Source of the DNA: a virus
Strand: one strand, 5' to 3'
Length of the DNA: 40,600 nucleotides
IMG/VR virus record: IMGVR_UViG_3300015371_000089
Coordinates: 1 to 40,600 of that record
Part shown: piece by piece, positions 16,434-23,231 of the stretch
Numbering within the stretch: the first letter of the stretch is position 1
Layout of the letters: each line of letters starts with the position of its first letter
The notes under the pieces: generated by a model
What the model saw: the letters and a program-made list of their open reading frames with translations, nothing else
The model's database searches: none
Told to the model about the DNA's origin: nothing
Program-made: the position numbers and the translations under genes

Positions 16434-16647
16434 GCCCCGCTTGTCCGTGCTGGTGACGCCGCTCGGGCCGCCGTTCGAAGAGGGGCAGAAGATCTATCGC
16501 TTCACGTTTGAACACGCCAGCAAAGAGCTCGCCGTGTCGCGAGATGACGGCGAGAAGATCCTCGCGCTGATCAAGCTCGGCGGCAACCGGAAAGACATCA
16601 CCATCACGGCGCACGAGGACAACGTCCGCCTCGAGGTGTCGATATGA
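16399..16647 (+). CDS. Small beta-rich early protein
   Basis: An 82-residue protein. I place the start at 16399 because a purine-rich ribosome site (GGAGGAGGGAAAGGGAG) immediately precedes it; the longer frame from 16318 would lie fully inside the upstream gene. The body alternates strands (YRFTFEHASKELAVS, ILALIKLGG, DITITAHEDNVRLEVSI). The stop overlaps the next start by ATGA. Family unknown. Confidence 0.6.
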   Translation: MEGTDGRHRSRKPRLSVLVTPLGPPFEEGQKIYRFTFEHASKELAVSRDDGEKILALIKLGGNRKDITITAHEDNVRLEVSI

Positions 16648-17792
16648 CCGAGCCACCCACGCTGGCCGACGCACTGATCCGCGAATGGAGCAAGCCGAAA
16701 TTCCGCCGAATCGACCCGACCAACTGGGTCGCGCACACGATCGCGAGCGCGCGCAAGTTCGTGCTCGACAAGGACATGTCAACCTACCTGGCCGACCTCG
16801 GCTACTCCTGGATCGTCGGGTCCACCAAGAACGCCGCACGCATGTTCGACATGCTCAACGGCTACCGCATGCTCTCGCGCGCGCCGCACCCGTGCACGTT
16901 CATCGAATACGACATGCAGGCGCGGGCGCGGCGTGCTTATGATTTCTGGGCGAAGAATGGCCTCAAGCAGGCGGAAACCCAGGTGCCCGAGCTCATGCCA
17001 GGAAAGAGCGGCTGGCTGATCCTGCAGCACCCGCAGGTCGAAACCGCGTTCCTGTCGCTCGCCTGCGAAAGCCACAGCCTGGGGCCTAATGGCACCGACC
17101 TGGTGCCCAAGCCGGTGATCGACAGCGTCGGCGAGGTGTGGACCTGCAACGACGAGCCGCCGCCCTACCCGGTGATCAACCCGAAATTCCCGCACTACGA
17201 AATGCTCGACGGTGTCCCGACGCTCGGCACCGTGCTGACCTGCGTCGCGCACTATGACTGCCCGCAGCTGGGCCTCACCCCCGCGCCCTGGCTCTCCAGC
17301 CGGGACGTGCGGGCGACCTTCATGGAGGATCCCCGGCTGACCAAGAGCATCATGGAGCACGCCGGCAGCTTGCGGTTCTTGTGGTCCTTCCTCGCCTCGC
17401 TCAACGACACGCCGATCGGCACCAGGGTGGTGAAGCCGAGCAAGGGGCACATGGTCGGCAGAAACTACAAGCGGTTCTCCGAACACAGCGTCATCACGCT
17501 GAATATCCCGCACAAGATGACCAGCGCAACGTTGGCGAAAAAAGTGCTGCGCGCCACGCGCCGGCGCGCTCACATGGTGCGCGGCCACTGGCGCAAGGAC
17601 TGGCGCTATCCGGCGCAGGCGCTGTGCGAGCACAGCTGGGAGCCGATCGAAGGCACGCACCTGATGCAGTGCAGTCGTTGCCAGGGGCGGAAAATGTGGA
17701 TCACCGAGCACCAGGCGGGCGATGCCAGCCTGGGATTTGTCCTGCATGATTATGTGGTGAAGCATGAGAAAGATCGTCCACGACAAGCTTAA
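16644..17792 (+). CDS. Conserved phage protein with C-terminal zinc-ribbon-like motif
   Basis: A 382-residue protein, the largest of this operon. The first 300 residues have no fold that I can name. The C-terminus has a run of basic residues (RATRRRAHMVRGHWRKDW), then C-x-H ... C-x2-C (CEHSWEPI, CSRCQGRKMWI) and H..GDASLGFV.HDY.V. I have seen this C-terminal arrangement in hypothetical proteins of rhizobial phages. The spaced Cys/His set suggests one zinc site and possible nucleic-acid binding. It overlaps the upstream gene by ATGA and the downstream one by 29 bases. Confidence 0.65.
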   Translation: MTEPPTLADALIREWSKPKFRRIDPTNWVAHTIASARKFVLDKDMSTYLADLGYSWIVGSTKNAARMFDMLNGYRMLSRAPHPCTFIEYDMQARARRAYDFWAKNGLKQAETQVPELMPGKSGWLILQHPQVETAFLSLACESHSLGPNGTDLVPKPVIDSVGEVWTCNDEPPPYPVINPKFPHYEMLDGVPTLGTVLTCVAHYDCPQLGLTPAPWLSSRDVRATFMEDPRLTKSIMEHAGSLRFLWSFLASLNDTPIGTRVVKPSKGHMVGRNYKRFSEHSVITLNIPHKMTSATLAKKVLRATRRRAHMVRGHWRKDWRYPAQALCEHSWEPIEGTHLMQCSRCQGRKMWITEHQAGDASLGFVLHDYVVKHEKDRPRQA

Positions 17793-18126
17793 AGCCGGCC
17801 GGGTGCGCGTGGGCGAGATGAGGTCGACCGACAACGACGGCCATACCGGCTGTTTCCACATCATCGGGCCCAAAGGCGCAATGCTCAGGATTATAAGCAA
17901 CGGCAACGATGGCACCGCCTGGGAGCACGTCTCCGTGTCGCTCGATCACCGGCCGCCTAACTGGGCCGAAATGTGCATGGTAAAAGATCTATTCTTCGAG
18001 GATACCGAGTGCGTCGTGCAGTATCACCCGCCGAAATCACGGCACGTCAATATCCACCCGCACTGCCTGCATCTGTGGCGCCTCACCGACGGCTCATTCC
18101 CGATGCCGCCGATCCTGATGGTGTGA
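17764..18126 (+). CDS. DUF7694-like phage protein
   Basis: A 120-residue protein with the pattern WEHVSVS....PPNWAEM..VKDLFF.....VVQYHPP....VNIHP..LHLWR. This string of conserved aromatic and His residues matches the phage domain I recall as DUF7694, whose function is not known. The conserved WEHVS / QYHPP / HLWR residues suggest a binding pocket. The start overlaps the 3' end of the previous gene by 29 bases. Confidence 0.7.
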   Translation: MRKIVHDKLKAGRVRVGEMRSTDNDGHTGCFHIIGPKGAMLRIISNGNDGTAWEHVSVSLDHRPPNWAEMCMVKDLFFEDTECVVQYHPPKSRHVNIHPHCLHLWRLTDGSFPMPPILMV

Positions 18127-18129
18127 ACC

Positions 18130-18327
18130 ATGTTCTTCAAATCGGGTGACGTCCTGTGCTTCCAGGCCGACTACGCCCGCGGGCGTATCCGCTACGGGCG
18201 AGTGTATGCGCAGGCGCCACCAGAGAAGCGCACGCGACGATCGCGCAGGCGCCACCGCGGGCGGACAATACGCGTGTGGCTGCCGTGGATCCCAATGGAA
18301 AAAGCCGCCGGGGGAGCCGGCGGCTAA
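18130..18327 (+). CDS. Small basic protein ending in a terminator hairpin
   Basis: A 65-residue, strongly basic protein: an N-terminal strand-like part (FFKSGDVLCFQADYARGRIRYGRVY), then an Arg-rich segment (RTRRSRRRHRGRTIRV). The last Gly/Ala residues are encoded by the inverted repeat at 18304-18324. It follows the previous stop by three bases. Function unknown; nucleic-acid contact is plausible from the charge. Confidence 0.5.
   Translation: MFFKSGDVLCFQADYARGRIRYGRVYAQAPPEKRTRRSRRRHRGRTIRVWLPWIPMEKAAGGAGG
18304..18324 (+). terminator. Hairpin, possible terminator
   Basis: A perfect 8-bp stem GCCGCCGG / CCGGCGGC with a 5-base loop, directly before the TAA of the gene at 18130-18327. The following bases (taagtcttgat) are only moderately U-rich, so it may pause or attenuate rather than fully terminate. 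The next gene has its own strong ribosome site. Confidence 0.4.
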
Positions 18328-18363
18328 GTCTTGATACGGTTGGTCAAACAGGGGGAGGATAGC

Positions 18364-18591
18364 ATGCTCGGCCCAGGCAAATATGACGACGTCTGCACCA
18401 CAGCGCGCCAGATGGCCGGCGCAGAGGTCGCCTTGGTCGTCATCATCAATGGCAAACAGGGCAGCGGCTTCAGTATGCAGGGCGATGCACACGCCCTGCT
18501 CGGCCACCTCGATGTCGCCGAGCTCCTCGAGCACGTCGCGCTCACACTGCGCCAGGATCTCGACCATGGGGGGAACCCACACGGCTTGTGA
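18364..18591 (+). CDS. Conserved small phage protein
   Basis: A 75-residue protein with a GGGGGAGGA ribosome site before the ATG at 18364, which decides the start against an upstream in-frame ATG at 18331. The pattern YDDVCTTARQMAGAEVALVVIINGKQGSGFSMQ is one that I know from small hypothetical proteins of rhizobial phages. Mixed alpha/beta. It is the last gene of the rightward early operon before convergent genes. Confidence 0.65.
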   Translation: MLGPGKYDDVCTTARQMAGAEVALVVIINGKQGSGFSMQGDAHALLGHLDVAELLEHVALTLRQDLDHGGNPHGL

Positions 18592-18639
18592 GCTCCCCCC
18601 ACCGCATTATGTCGGCCTCATCAGGCTCGTCCACTGGCA

Positions 18640-19104
18640 TCACCTCCCCTCATAGGCGTCCATGAACGCCGCAACCCAGGTCGGATCGACCCAGATGTCC
18701 GCCTTGGCATTGGCAATACCAGCGGCACGGATCGCGCGGGCGCGGTCCCAGGCGAGCGGGCCGGTCGCGGGAGGCAGCACCTCGGGGGCGGGTGGGGGCT
18801 CGGGCGGGAGCTCTGGATAATTGCTCCACCAGGTGTTCGGCGTGCGATCGATCGGAGGCCAATCCTCGGTGGCCTCGTGCGAGACAGCAGGCGTGGCGAA
18901 ACGATCCAGGTTGGCGTGATGCTCGTCCGCGGTGGGGTGGGCGCGGCGTACCAGCTGCCGGCCGAGCTCGGAGATGCGCAGGCGGCCGGCGTCCTCATAG
19001 GCCAGGCCGGCCACGATGAGCTCGCGGGCAAAACGATGCGTCGCGTTGAACAGGCGGCCCTCATCGAGGGCGGAAAGGGTGTCCATGGCGGAAAGGCTGA
19101 TCAT
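18640..19104 (-). CDS. Winged-helix-like small protein with Pro-rich linker
   Basis: About 154 residues from an ATG at 19104 (AGGA about 10 bases upstream); an alternative ATG lies at 19086. Residues 8-55 (LSALDEGRLFNATHRFARELIVAGL, then GRLRISELGRQLVRR) resemble a winged-helix domain. A Pro-rich linker and a short helical C-terminus (WVDPTWVAAFMDAYE) follow. Its 5' end overlaps head-to-head with the rightward gene starting at 19085, so expression of the two may interfere. It may be the last gene of the leftward replication operon. No specific function is recognised. Confidence 0.55.
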   Translation of the reverse strand: MISLSAMDTLSALDEGRLFNATHRFARELIVAGLAYEDAGRLRISELGRQLVRRAHPTADEHHANLDRFATPAVSHEATEDWPPIDRTPNTWWSNYPELPPEPPPAPEVLPPATGPLAWDRARAIRAAGIANAKADIWVDPTWVAAFMDAYEGR

Positions 19105-19294
19105 GGGCGAGATCCTGGCACAGATCACCGCACCGCACTTCTGCGCCGGCATCGTGCTGCGGGACGATCACGTCGTCGAGACGGCGCCGATCGTGAGCTA
19201 CATGCGCAGATGGAGCCGGGATCGCGTGCGCGAATACTGCCGGCGTAAGGGGTGGAGGGTGCGGTGCCATATGGCACCAGAGGTCGGAGAGTGA
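19085..19294 (+). CDS. Conserved small phage protein (ITAPHFCAGIVL type)
   Basis: A 69-residue protein, or 63 residues from the ATG at 19103. The string ITAPHFCAGIVL.DD.VVETAPIV.YM..WSRD.VR.Y....GW is highly characteristic; I recognise it from many alphaproteobacterial phages, without a known function. It is thus likely to be real even though it stands alone on this strand and overlaps the 5' end of the leftward gene. Its last codons contain the palindrome at 19264-19277. Confidence 0.65.
   Translation: MAERLIMGEILAQITAPHFCAGIVLRDDHVVETAPIVSYMRRWSRDRVREYCRRKGWRVRCHMAPEVGE
19264..19277. promoter_or_regulatory. GTGCC-N4-GGCAC palindrome, copy 1
   Basis: GTGCC-ATAT-GGCAC, a perfect 14-base palindrome (16 bases with the flanking G/C) in the end of the small gene at 19085-19294. 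Four further copies of GTGCC-N4-GGCAC lie in gaps at 28612, 28806, 28840 and 29827. This copy faces the gap 19295-19527. Confidence 0.45.
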
Positions 19295-19527
19295 AAATTT
19301 TGTCGGGAGGGGTTGCGGCTGCACGCTCGGGCCGCGCGGGGGCCGCCAGGGGGCGGTTTCCGTTACGCCAGGCCCCCACATTCCGTATCGTCAGCTTGCG
19401 TTGGGTCAGGTGGTGGTTGGCTACCGTTGCCGAGCTCGAGCTCGAGCGCGACGGTTCCACTAACCGTGACGGTGCGACGAGAAGTGCCTGCGGCACAGCG
19501 TTATCCTCGAGGTGTGGCCGCATCTCC
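19295..19527. other. Gap between convergent genes with weak ORF and hairpin
   Basis: Between the stop of the rightward gene and the stop of the leftward 82-residue gene. A leftward ATG at 19523, four bases after the upstream stop and with purine-rich sequence before it, opens a 132-residue frame to 19125. That frame is Ser/Arg/Pro-rich, runs antisense to the real gene at 19085-19294 and does not look like a folded protein. A small hairpin CCGCC-AGGG-GGCGG-TTT at 19343-19358 could end the rightward transcript. A gagctcgagctcgag repeat lies at about 19432-19446. Confidence 0.35.
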
Positions 19528-19776
19528 CTACGCCTTCCCTACGGCGGCCTGGAGGCGGGCGATCTCGGCGTCGAGCTCGGGCAACGTCGCTTGGTCGGCC
19601 GGCGGGCCGGCGACTGTGGCCCCATCGTCGAGCTCGGTCGCCAGGCGCGCAGCGGCTACTCGCGCCGCTCCGCTCTCGCTCTCGTTGAGGGCGATATTGA
19701 CCATAGCCTCCCTCATCTTCTCGCGAAGGGTTGGCTCTAGTACGGTCGCTGGTGCGTTATTTCTCCGTCCAGGCAC
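19528..19776 (-). CDS. Small helical protein
   Basis: An 82-residue protein from a GTG at 19776, preceded by GGAGG at 7 bases; the ATG at 19836 has no ribosome site. The centre is one long helix (LREKMREAMVNIALNESE) followed by SGAARVAAARLATELDDG and a C-terminal helix. A small-terminase-like or adaptor role has been considered, but no HTH is visible. It overlaps the preceding HGG-motif gene by 20 bases. Function unknown. Confidence 0.55.
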   Translation of the reverse strand: MPGRRNNAPATVLEPTLREKMREAMVNIALNESESGAARVAAARLATELDDGATVAGPPADQATLPELDAEIARLQAAVGKA

Positions 19777-19993
19777 GATGCCGCCTCCGCTGTCTCCGAC
19801 GCGCCCTTGCCCTCGCCAAGAGCATTGCGCCTCCATGCCACCAACAGACGCCCCACCTGGTCGCGACCTGGCCGCAGCGCTGTCCGCTATGCCGAGCGGT
19901 GGCCGTGCACAGCTTCCTCCCTGGTCGACCCTTCTTGAACCCGCTCCGAGCTCGAGAGGCTCTCCAAGCTGCGTTTCCTGATCCTCTGTTCAT
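19757..19993 (-). CDS. Small Cys/His 'HGG' motif protein
   Basis: A 78-residue basic protein with C-x10-C-x9-C-x3-H (LCTATARHSGQRC, then WGVCWWHGGAM). This is the compact HGG-type motif seen in short phage proteins, sometimes placed near packaging or replication genes; it probably binds one zinc. The flanks are Arg-rich. The ATG at 19993 lies right at the edge of the repeat array and lacks a Shine-Dalgarno. The frame is open further upstream through the repeats, so the true start is uncertain. Confidence 0.5.
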   Translation of the reverse strand: MNRGSGNAAWRASRARSGFKKGRPGRKLCTATARHSGQRCGQVATRWGVCWWHGGAMLLARARARRRQRRRHRAWTEK

Positions 19994-19995
19994 GG

Positions 19996-20171
19996 TGTGA
20001 CGGTGTGACGGTGTGTGACGGTCTTCTCTTTCCTAGCTAATTTTAACAAGAGAGAGAGAGTAGTCATAAGGGCGAGACTGTCACGGACCGTCACACCGTC
20101 ACACTTGTGACGGTCTGTGACGGTCTTAGCCGCGTCACCTCTGTGACGGTGTGACGGTGTGTGACGGTCTT
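19996..20171. repeat. Iteron-like TGTGACGG array, candidate replication origin
   Basis: Eight forward copies of TGTGACGG start at 19996, 20004, 20014, 20106, 20116, 20142, 20150 and 20160. Two inverted copies (CCGTCACA) start at 20088 and 20096. An identical 30-base triplet of the unit occurs at both ends (19996-20025 and 20142-20171). Between them lies an A+T-rich stretch, about 20021-20070, with a purine run (agagagagagag). The array starts directly after the stop of the VapE-type ATPase gene. Ordered short repeats, an AT-rich core and a neighbouring helicase are the usual signs of an initiator-bound origin. Confidence 0.65.
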
Positions 20172-21383
20172 TTAGGCCCTTACCCAATATCTAGCTCCCG
20201 TTCCGGCTGCTCGTTTCGGTTCCCACCCCATGCTGCGTAGGATTGCTGTGATCCGCAGTGCGTGCTCCTGGCGCATGTCCTTCGCCACAAAACCCAGGCA
20301 GTGCGTTGCGAGCTCGGACACCGTGATCCTGGTCAGCGGGGAGCAGTACTGCTCGACCTTGTCCTCCCACAGCACGTCGCCGGCGTAGCGCGCGGCCTGC
20401 TCGGGCTTGATGAGCTCCTGCTCCACCTGGTGGTCGGGCCACCATCGTCCTGTCTCGCGATAGTTCACGACCGCCTCGGCGAACAGCAGGTCGCGATCGC
20501 GCTCGAGTGCGTCGAGCTCAATGCGTCCGCTCACGCCTGTCCGCACCGGCCAGAAGCGCCGCCCACCGGTCGGGTCGCGCAGGTACGTTTCCATGTTGGT
20601 CGTGCCGACGAACACGCATTGCCTGGGCTCATGCACCTCCAGCCGCCCATAGCTCGGCCTATAGCGTTCCACAGTCCGCGAAATGAAACTCTTCAACAGC
20701 GCGGCCTCGGCGCGGTTCATCGCGTGCATCTCGCTCACCTCGACCACCCACTTGTCCCGCAGATGCTGCGAGGCCTCCTTGCCGGCCGTGATGTCCGGGA
20801 GCCCGTCCGAAAACCATCGACCACCTAAAACCCTGCAGGCTGAGCTCTTCAGGATCCCCTGCGGGCCCTCGAGCACCGGCATATGATCGGCTTGGCAGCC
20901 AGGCTCCGCGATGCGCGCCACCATGGACGTCAAGAACATGCGCCCGATGTTCTCTGTGTATTGGCCGAGCTCGGCCCCCAGATACACCGCGAGCCATGTT
21001 GCCAGCCTCGGCACGCCGTCCCACACCAGGCCATCGAGATAATCATACACCGGGTGAAACGCGTTCTCATGCGCGCGCGCGTTCATCGCAAACCTCACAA
21101 CCTCCAGCCTGACACTTGGAAAGCCGTTCTGCTGCAGCCACTGCAATAACTCGCCCACGTCCGCCTCAGTCACCCACCGGTCGAGCGTATCAATCAGCCC
21201 GATCTTGTGCGTCATGACCGTGGCGCGCAGCATCTCGTCATAGGCAAACACGTCGCGCACCGCAGGATCAGAACGGAGCGCGATCATCACGTTCGCATGG
21301 TTCGCTATGATCCGCTTCTTGTCGTTCTTCATGCACCGGTTCTGCCAGTGCAGGTCGAGCGGCACCACATTCTCGCTGTCCAT
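20172..21383 (-). CDS. VapE-family (virulence-associated E) ATPase/helicase
   Basis: A 403-residue protein of the VirE/VapE family (PF05272), related to the superfamily 3-like helicase part of phage and plasmid primases. Walker A GPQGILKS is at residues 173-180, Walker B VVEVSEM at 213-219, a sensor-like FVGTTN follows, then GGRRFWPVR with likely arginine fingers. No primase-polymerase domain is fused, so another primase (host or outside the window) would be needed. I choose the ATG at 21383, preceded by GGGAGCGG, rather than one at 21413. It likely acts with the repeat array just downstream to open the origin. Confidence 0.88.
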   Translation of the reverse strand: MDSENVVPLDLHWQNRCMKNDKKRIIANHANVMIALRSDPAVRDVFAYDEMLRATVMTHKIGLIDTLDRWVTEADVGELLQWLQQNGFPSVRLEVVRFAMNARAHENAFHPVYDYLDGLVWDGVPRLATWLAVYLGAELGQYTENIGRMFLTSMVARIAEPGCQADHMPVLEGPQGILKSSACRVLGGRWFSDGLPDITAGKEASQHLRDKWVVEVSEMHAMNRAEAALLKSFISRTVERYRPSYGRLEVHEPRQCVFVGTTNMETYLRDPTGGRRFWPVRTGVSGRIELDALERDRDLLFAEAVVNYRETGRWWPDHQVEQELIKPEQAARYAGDVLWEDKVEQYCSPLTRITVSELATHCLGFVAKDMRQEHALRITAILRSMGWEPKRAAGTGARYWVRA

Positions 21384-21585
21384 CGTCCGCTCCCGATGTT
21401 TCATGTGAAGCATTAGCTGCTTCTAGCTGCTGATCGGAGCTAACGTGGAGACATGCCCAGCACGTACACACCAAGGACAGGTGCACACGCCGTCCGGGTC
21501 GGCGGGGGATAAAGCTCACCGGTTCATATCTGCGCGCGGCGCGCCTCGCTTCGCTCTCCTCAAGCAGCAGGTCGACTAGGTTCAT
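21268..21585 (-). CDS. Possible small protein with Cys pair, overlapping the VapE start
   Basis: A frame of 105 residues that starts inside the end of the Cys-rich gene and runs 116 bases into the VapE gene in another frame. The first 50 residues (helix VDLLLEESEARRAARRYEPV, then a strand with CTCWAC) look protein-like; the rest does not. No ribosome site is seen, so translation would depend on coupling. If real, it fills the otherwise empty stretch 21384-21559. Confidence 0.4.
   Translation of the reverse strand: MNLVDLLLEESEARRAARRYEPVSFIPRRPGRRVHLSLVCTCWACLHVSSDQQLEAANASHETSGADDGQRECGAARPALAEPVHEERQEADHSEPCERDDRAPF
21413..21444. promoter_or_regulatory. TAGCTGCT repeats before the VapE gene
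   Basis: TTAGCTGCT at 21413-21421, TAGCTGCT at 21424-21431 and GAGCTAAC at 21437-21444 form a small cluster 30-60 bases upstream of the VapE start. The same units occur at 26941-27036 before the integrase, and GAGCTAACC occurs again at about 28477. They could be binding sites for a phage regulator or for the integrase/excisionase system. Confidence 0.4.
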
Positions 21586-21892
21586 CGAATAGGTCGTACT
21601 GGGTCAGCGCTATGTGTGCGGCCATGCGCGCGTTCTGCGCGTCCGGTATCGCCACACGATCGATCGCCTTGAGCTCCTCGCACTTGAAGCCCCGATGCTC
21701 CGCAAACCTCTTCACGTCCTCGAGCTCGAGCCCGACGCGTGCGCGCACGTTCTCCTCACCGCGCAGTCTGCCGGCGCTGTGATTGCGCCCACCGCAGATG
21801 CAATGGCACTTCGCGCGCTTCGCCTCGTAGCAGGTCGCATCGCAGCGACCGATGCAGCCCTCACTGTTGTACACTGCTATCAATGTCGTCAT
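21560..21892 (-). CDS. Cys-rich small phage protein
   Basis: A 110-residue protein. Residues 12-42 contain a dense cysteine cluster (GCIGRCDATCYEAKRAKCHCICGG.NHSAG), which I recognise as a recurrent phage/prophage protein and which probably binds zinc. The rest is helical and acidic, ending in LFDEP. A ribosome site AAAGGTGG precedes the ATG at 21892. The 5' end overlaps the upstream nuclease-like gene by 32 bases. Function unknown. Confidence 0.7.
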   Translation of the reverse strand: MTTLIAVYNSEGCIGRCDATCYEAKRAKCHCICGGRNHSAGRLRGEENVRARVGLELEDVKRFAEHRGFKCEELKAIDRVAIPDAQNARMAAHIALTQYDLFDEPSRPAA

Positions 21893-22409
21893 CGTCGACC
21901 ACCTTTCTCAGGATCATCATGTCGAGCTTGGATATCTTCCGCAGCACGGGATCATCGCGGTCGATGTAGTGGTTGATCTTGCCGCTCGAGTACTGCTTGT
22001 GCGGCGCTGCCAGCACGTCAGCGCGCCAGCACCATTTGAGCAGCTTGGCGTTGGTCATCTTGCCGCGATACTGCGCCAGCACGTAGATGTCGGCATCGAC
22101 TGTGCCCACCTCGACGATCAGCTGGTAGGCGTTCTCCGAGCACTTCACATCGACATCGAACAGCAGCGGCACGCGCAGGAAATCGATGCCGCCATCACCG
22201 CGCGGCTTGCGGCTCATGTCATGAAACAGCTTGTAGCGCTGTGAGAACGCGTGCTCGCCGGCAATACCCTGCTCATCGTATTTGTCGTGCAGCTTGCAGG
22301 TCGACGCGTTGCCCTGGTGCAGAGCGGTGCGATCGTCTGCCGCCTGGTGCAGCAGCGCTTCCTCCAGGCGCACGAGCTCGTTTTCGAAATCGTTGGTCGC
22401 GCTGCTCAT
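21861..22409 (-). CDS. PD-(D/E)XK-like nuclease candidate
   Basis: A 182-residue protein with the arrangement expected for the PD-(D/E)XK fold: a helix with GEHAF (E52), then GDGGIDF (D76), then FDVDVK (D87-x-K89), followed by strands (AYQLIVEVG, ADIYVLAQY). This resembles restriction-enzyme-like and Holliday-junction-type nucleases. It lies one gene downstream of a VRR-NUC nuclease in the replication operon, which suggests DNA processing during replication or recombination. Catalysis is inferred only from the motif order. Confidence 0.65.
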   Translation of the reverse strand: MSSATNDFENELVRLEEALLHQAADDRTALHQGNASTCKLHDKYDEQGIAGEHAFSQRYKLFHDMSRKPRGDGGIDFLRVPLLFDVDVKCSENAYQLIVEVGTVDADIYVLAQYRGKMTNAKLLKWCWRADVLAAPHKQYSSGKINHYIDRDDPVLRKISKLDMMILRKVVDDDDIDSSVQQ

Positions 22410-22564
22410 GCGCTCACCCTCTCGAGCCGCTCGTAGATTGCAGCAATCGCCTGGTTGATACGGTCCCGGTCCATGGGGCCATCTGGCACCAGCTTCTCAA
22501 GCATGCGCAGATCCCTGCGATCCTGCTCCCGTATCAGTGCAATCAATTGCGGGGTCGGCGTCAT
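22406..22564 (-). CDS. 52-residue helical protein
   Basis: A 52-residue frame with ATGA overlaps at both ends: with the VRR-NUC stop and with the start of the next gene. It is predicted to be two helices (PTPQLIALIREQDRRDLRMLEK, then DRDRINQAIAAIYERLERV). The tight coupling supports translation. It may be a partner of one of the flanking nucleases. No family recognised. Confidence 0.6.
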   Translation of the reverse strand: MTPTPQLIALIREQDRRDLRMLEKLVPDGPMDRDRINQAIAAIYERLERVSA

Positions 22565-22962
22565 ACGCTCACCTGAGCTCGGACAATGCCGAGATCCTTG
22601 AGCGCGCCGATCGCGTCGGCCAGGTCCATCGCGACCATGTAGTTGAAGCCGCAGCACAGCAGATGCTGGCGCACGTCCAGCTGTGCGCGCGACAGCGTGC
22701 CGCCCTCGCGCTTGAGCTCGAGCCAGAACACGCCGCGGTACGGGCCGGTGAACAGGAAGTCCGGGTAACCCGGCTTCGTCCCCATGCGCTTGAGCCTGGC
22801 GCCGGCTGCAGCTGTGCGCTCCTCGCCATTGGGTATGTGCGTGTAGTGCCAGCCTGGCTGCATCGATACCTTGAGCGTGTCGACCAGGGCGCAGTGCAGC
22901 GCGAACTCTTTCGGCGAGGTCGGCCGGCGCGCGCGCTTGGTGAACAGGTCGATCTGCCTCAT
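22561..22962 (-). CDS. VRR-NUC domain nuclease
   Basis: A 133-residue single-domain VRR-NUC protein (PF08774), part of the PD-(D/E)XK superfamily. Visible active-site elements are PGYPDF (D68) and WLELKRE (E82-x-K84), followed by LSRAQ and a helix. Stand-alone phage VRR-NUC proteins are structure-specific endonucleases, thought to resolve branched DNA such as Holliday junctions. The ATG at 22962 overlaps the stop of the HTH gene (ATGA). It is part of the leftward replication operon. Confidence 0.85.
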   Translation of the reverse strand: MRQIDLFTKRARRPTSPKEFALHCALVDTLKVSMQPGWHYTHIPNGEERTAAAGARLKRMGTKPGYPDFLFTGPYRGVFWLELKREGGTLSRAQLDVRQHLLCCGFNYMVAMDLADAIGALKDLGIVRAQVSV

Positions 22963-23231
22963 GCACACAGCGTCCGATCGCGCACGGGCTCTGGCTCTTC
23001 GTCCTCAAATGTGAATAGGTTCAGGCTCGCTGTGAGCTCGAGCTTGGCGAGCGCTTTCTGGATCTTGCGGTACTGGCTCGAGGGGAACAGGCCATCGGCG
23101 CGCCAGTTGCACACCGCTGTGCGCGAGCGTCCGAGCCGCACACTGACTGCCGTGATACCGCCGAGCGCGTCGATGACGTCCTCGAACGAGCTCAACAGCG
23201 TGAAATCGGGATCGCCCAGCACTGCCTGCAT
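22959..23231 (-). CDS. HTH transcriptional regulator (Cro/YdaS-like)
   Basis: A 90-residue protein with a helix-turn-helix at about residues 22-55 (ALGGITAVSVRLGRSRTAVCNWRADGLFP..QYRKIQKAL). This form resembles Cro/YdaS-like phage regulators that bind operator palindromes. I prefer the ATG at 23231; the longer frame begins with a TTG at 23288 and has an unlikely N-terminus. No ribosome site is seen, so a leaderless start is possible. It heads the leftward operon opposite the Gp157 operon, in the position of a switch regulator. Confidence 0.75.
   Translation of the reverse strand: MQAVLGDPDFTLLSSFEDVIDALGGITAVSVRLGRSRTAVCNWRADGLFPSSQYRKIQKALAKLELTASLNLFTFEDEEPEPVRDRTLCA

Noticed and set aside
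19125-19523. A 132-codon leftward frame
   Set aside because: Low-complexity Ser/Arg/Pro-rich peptide that runs antisense to the recognised small gene at 19085-19294; kept only as a remark on the gap.
19996-20171. Repeats considered as a CRISPR array
   Set aside because: The units are 8 bases, spaced 8-10 bases or clustered in triplets, with inverted copies and no spacers of uniform length; iterons explain them better.
19990-20187. A 65-codon leftward frame through the iteron array
   Set aside because: Its peptide is mostly translation of the repeats (DRHTPSHRH type) and has no ribosome site; I treat the DNA as a repeat array.
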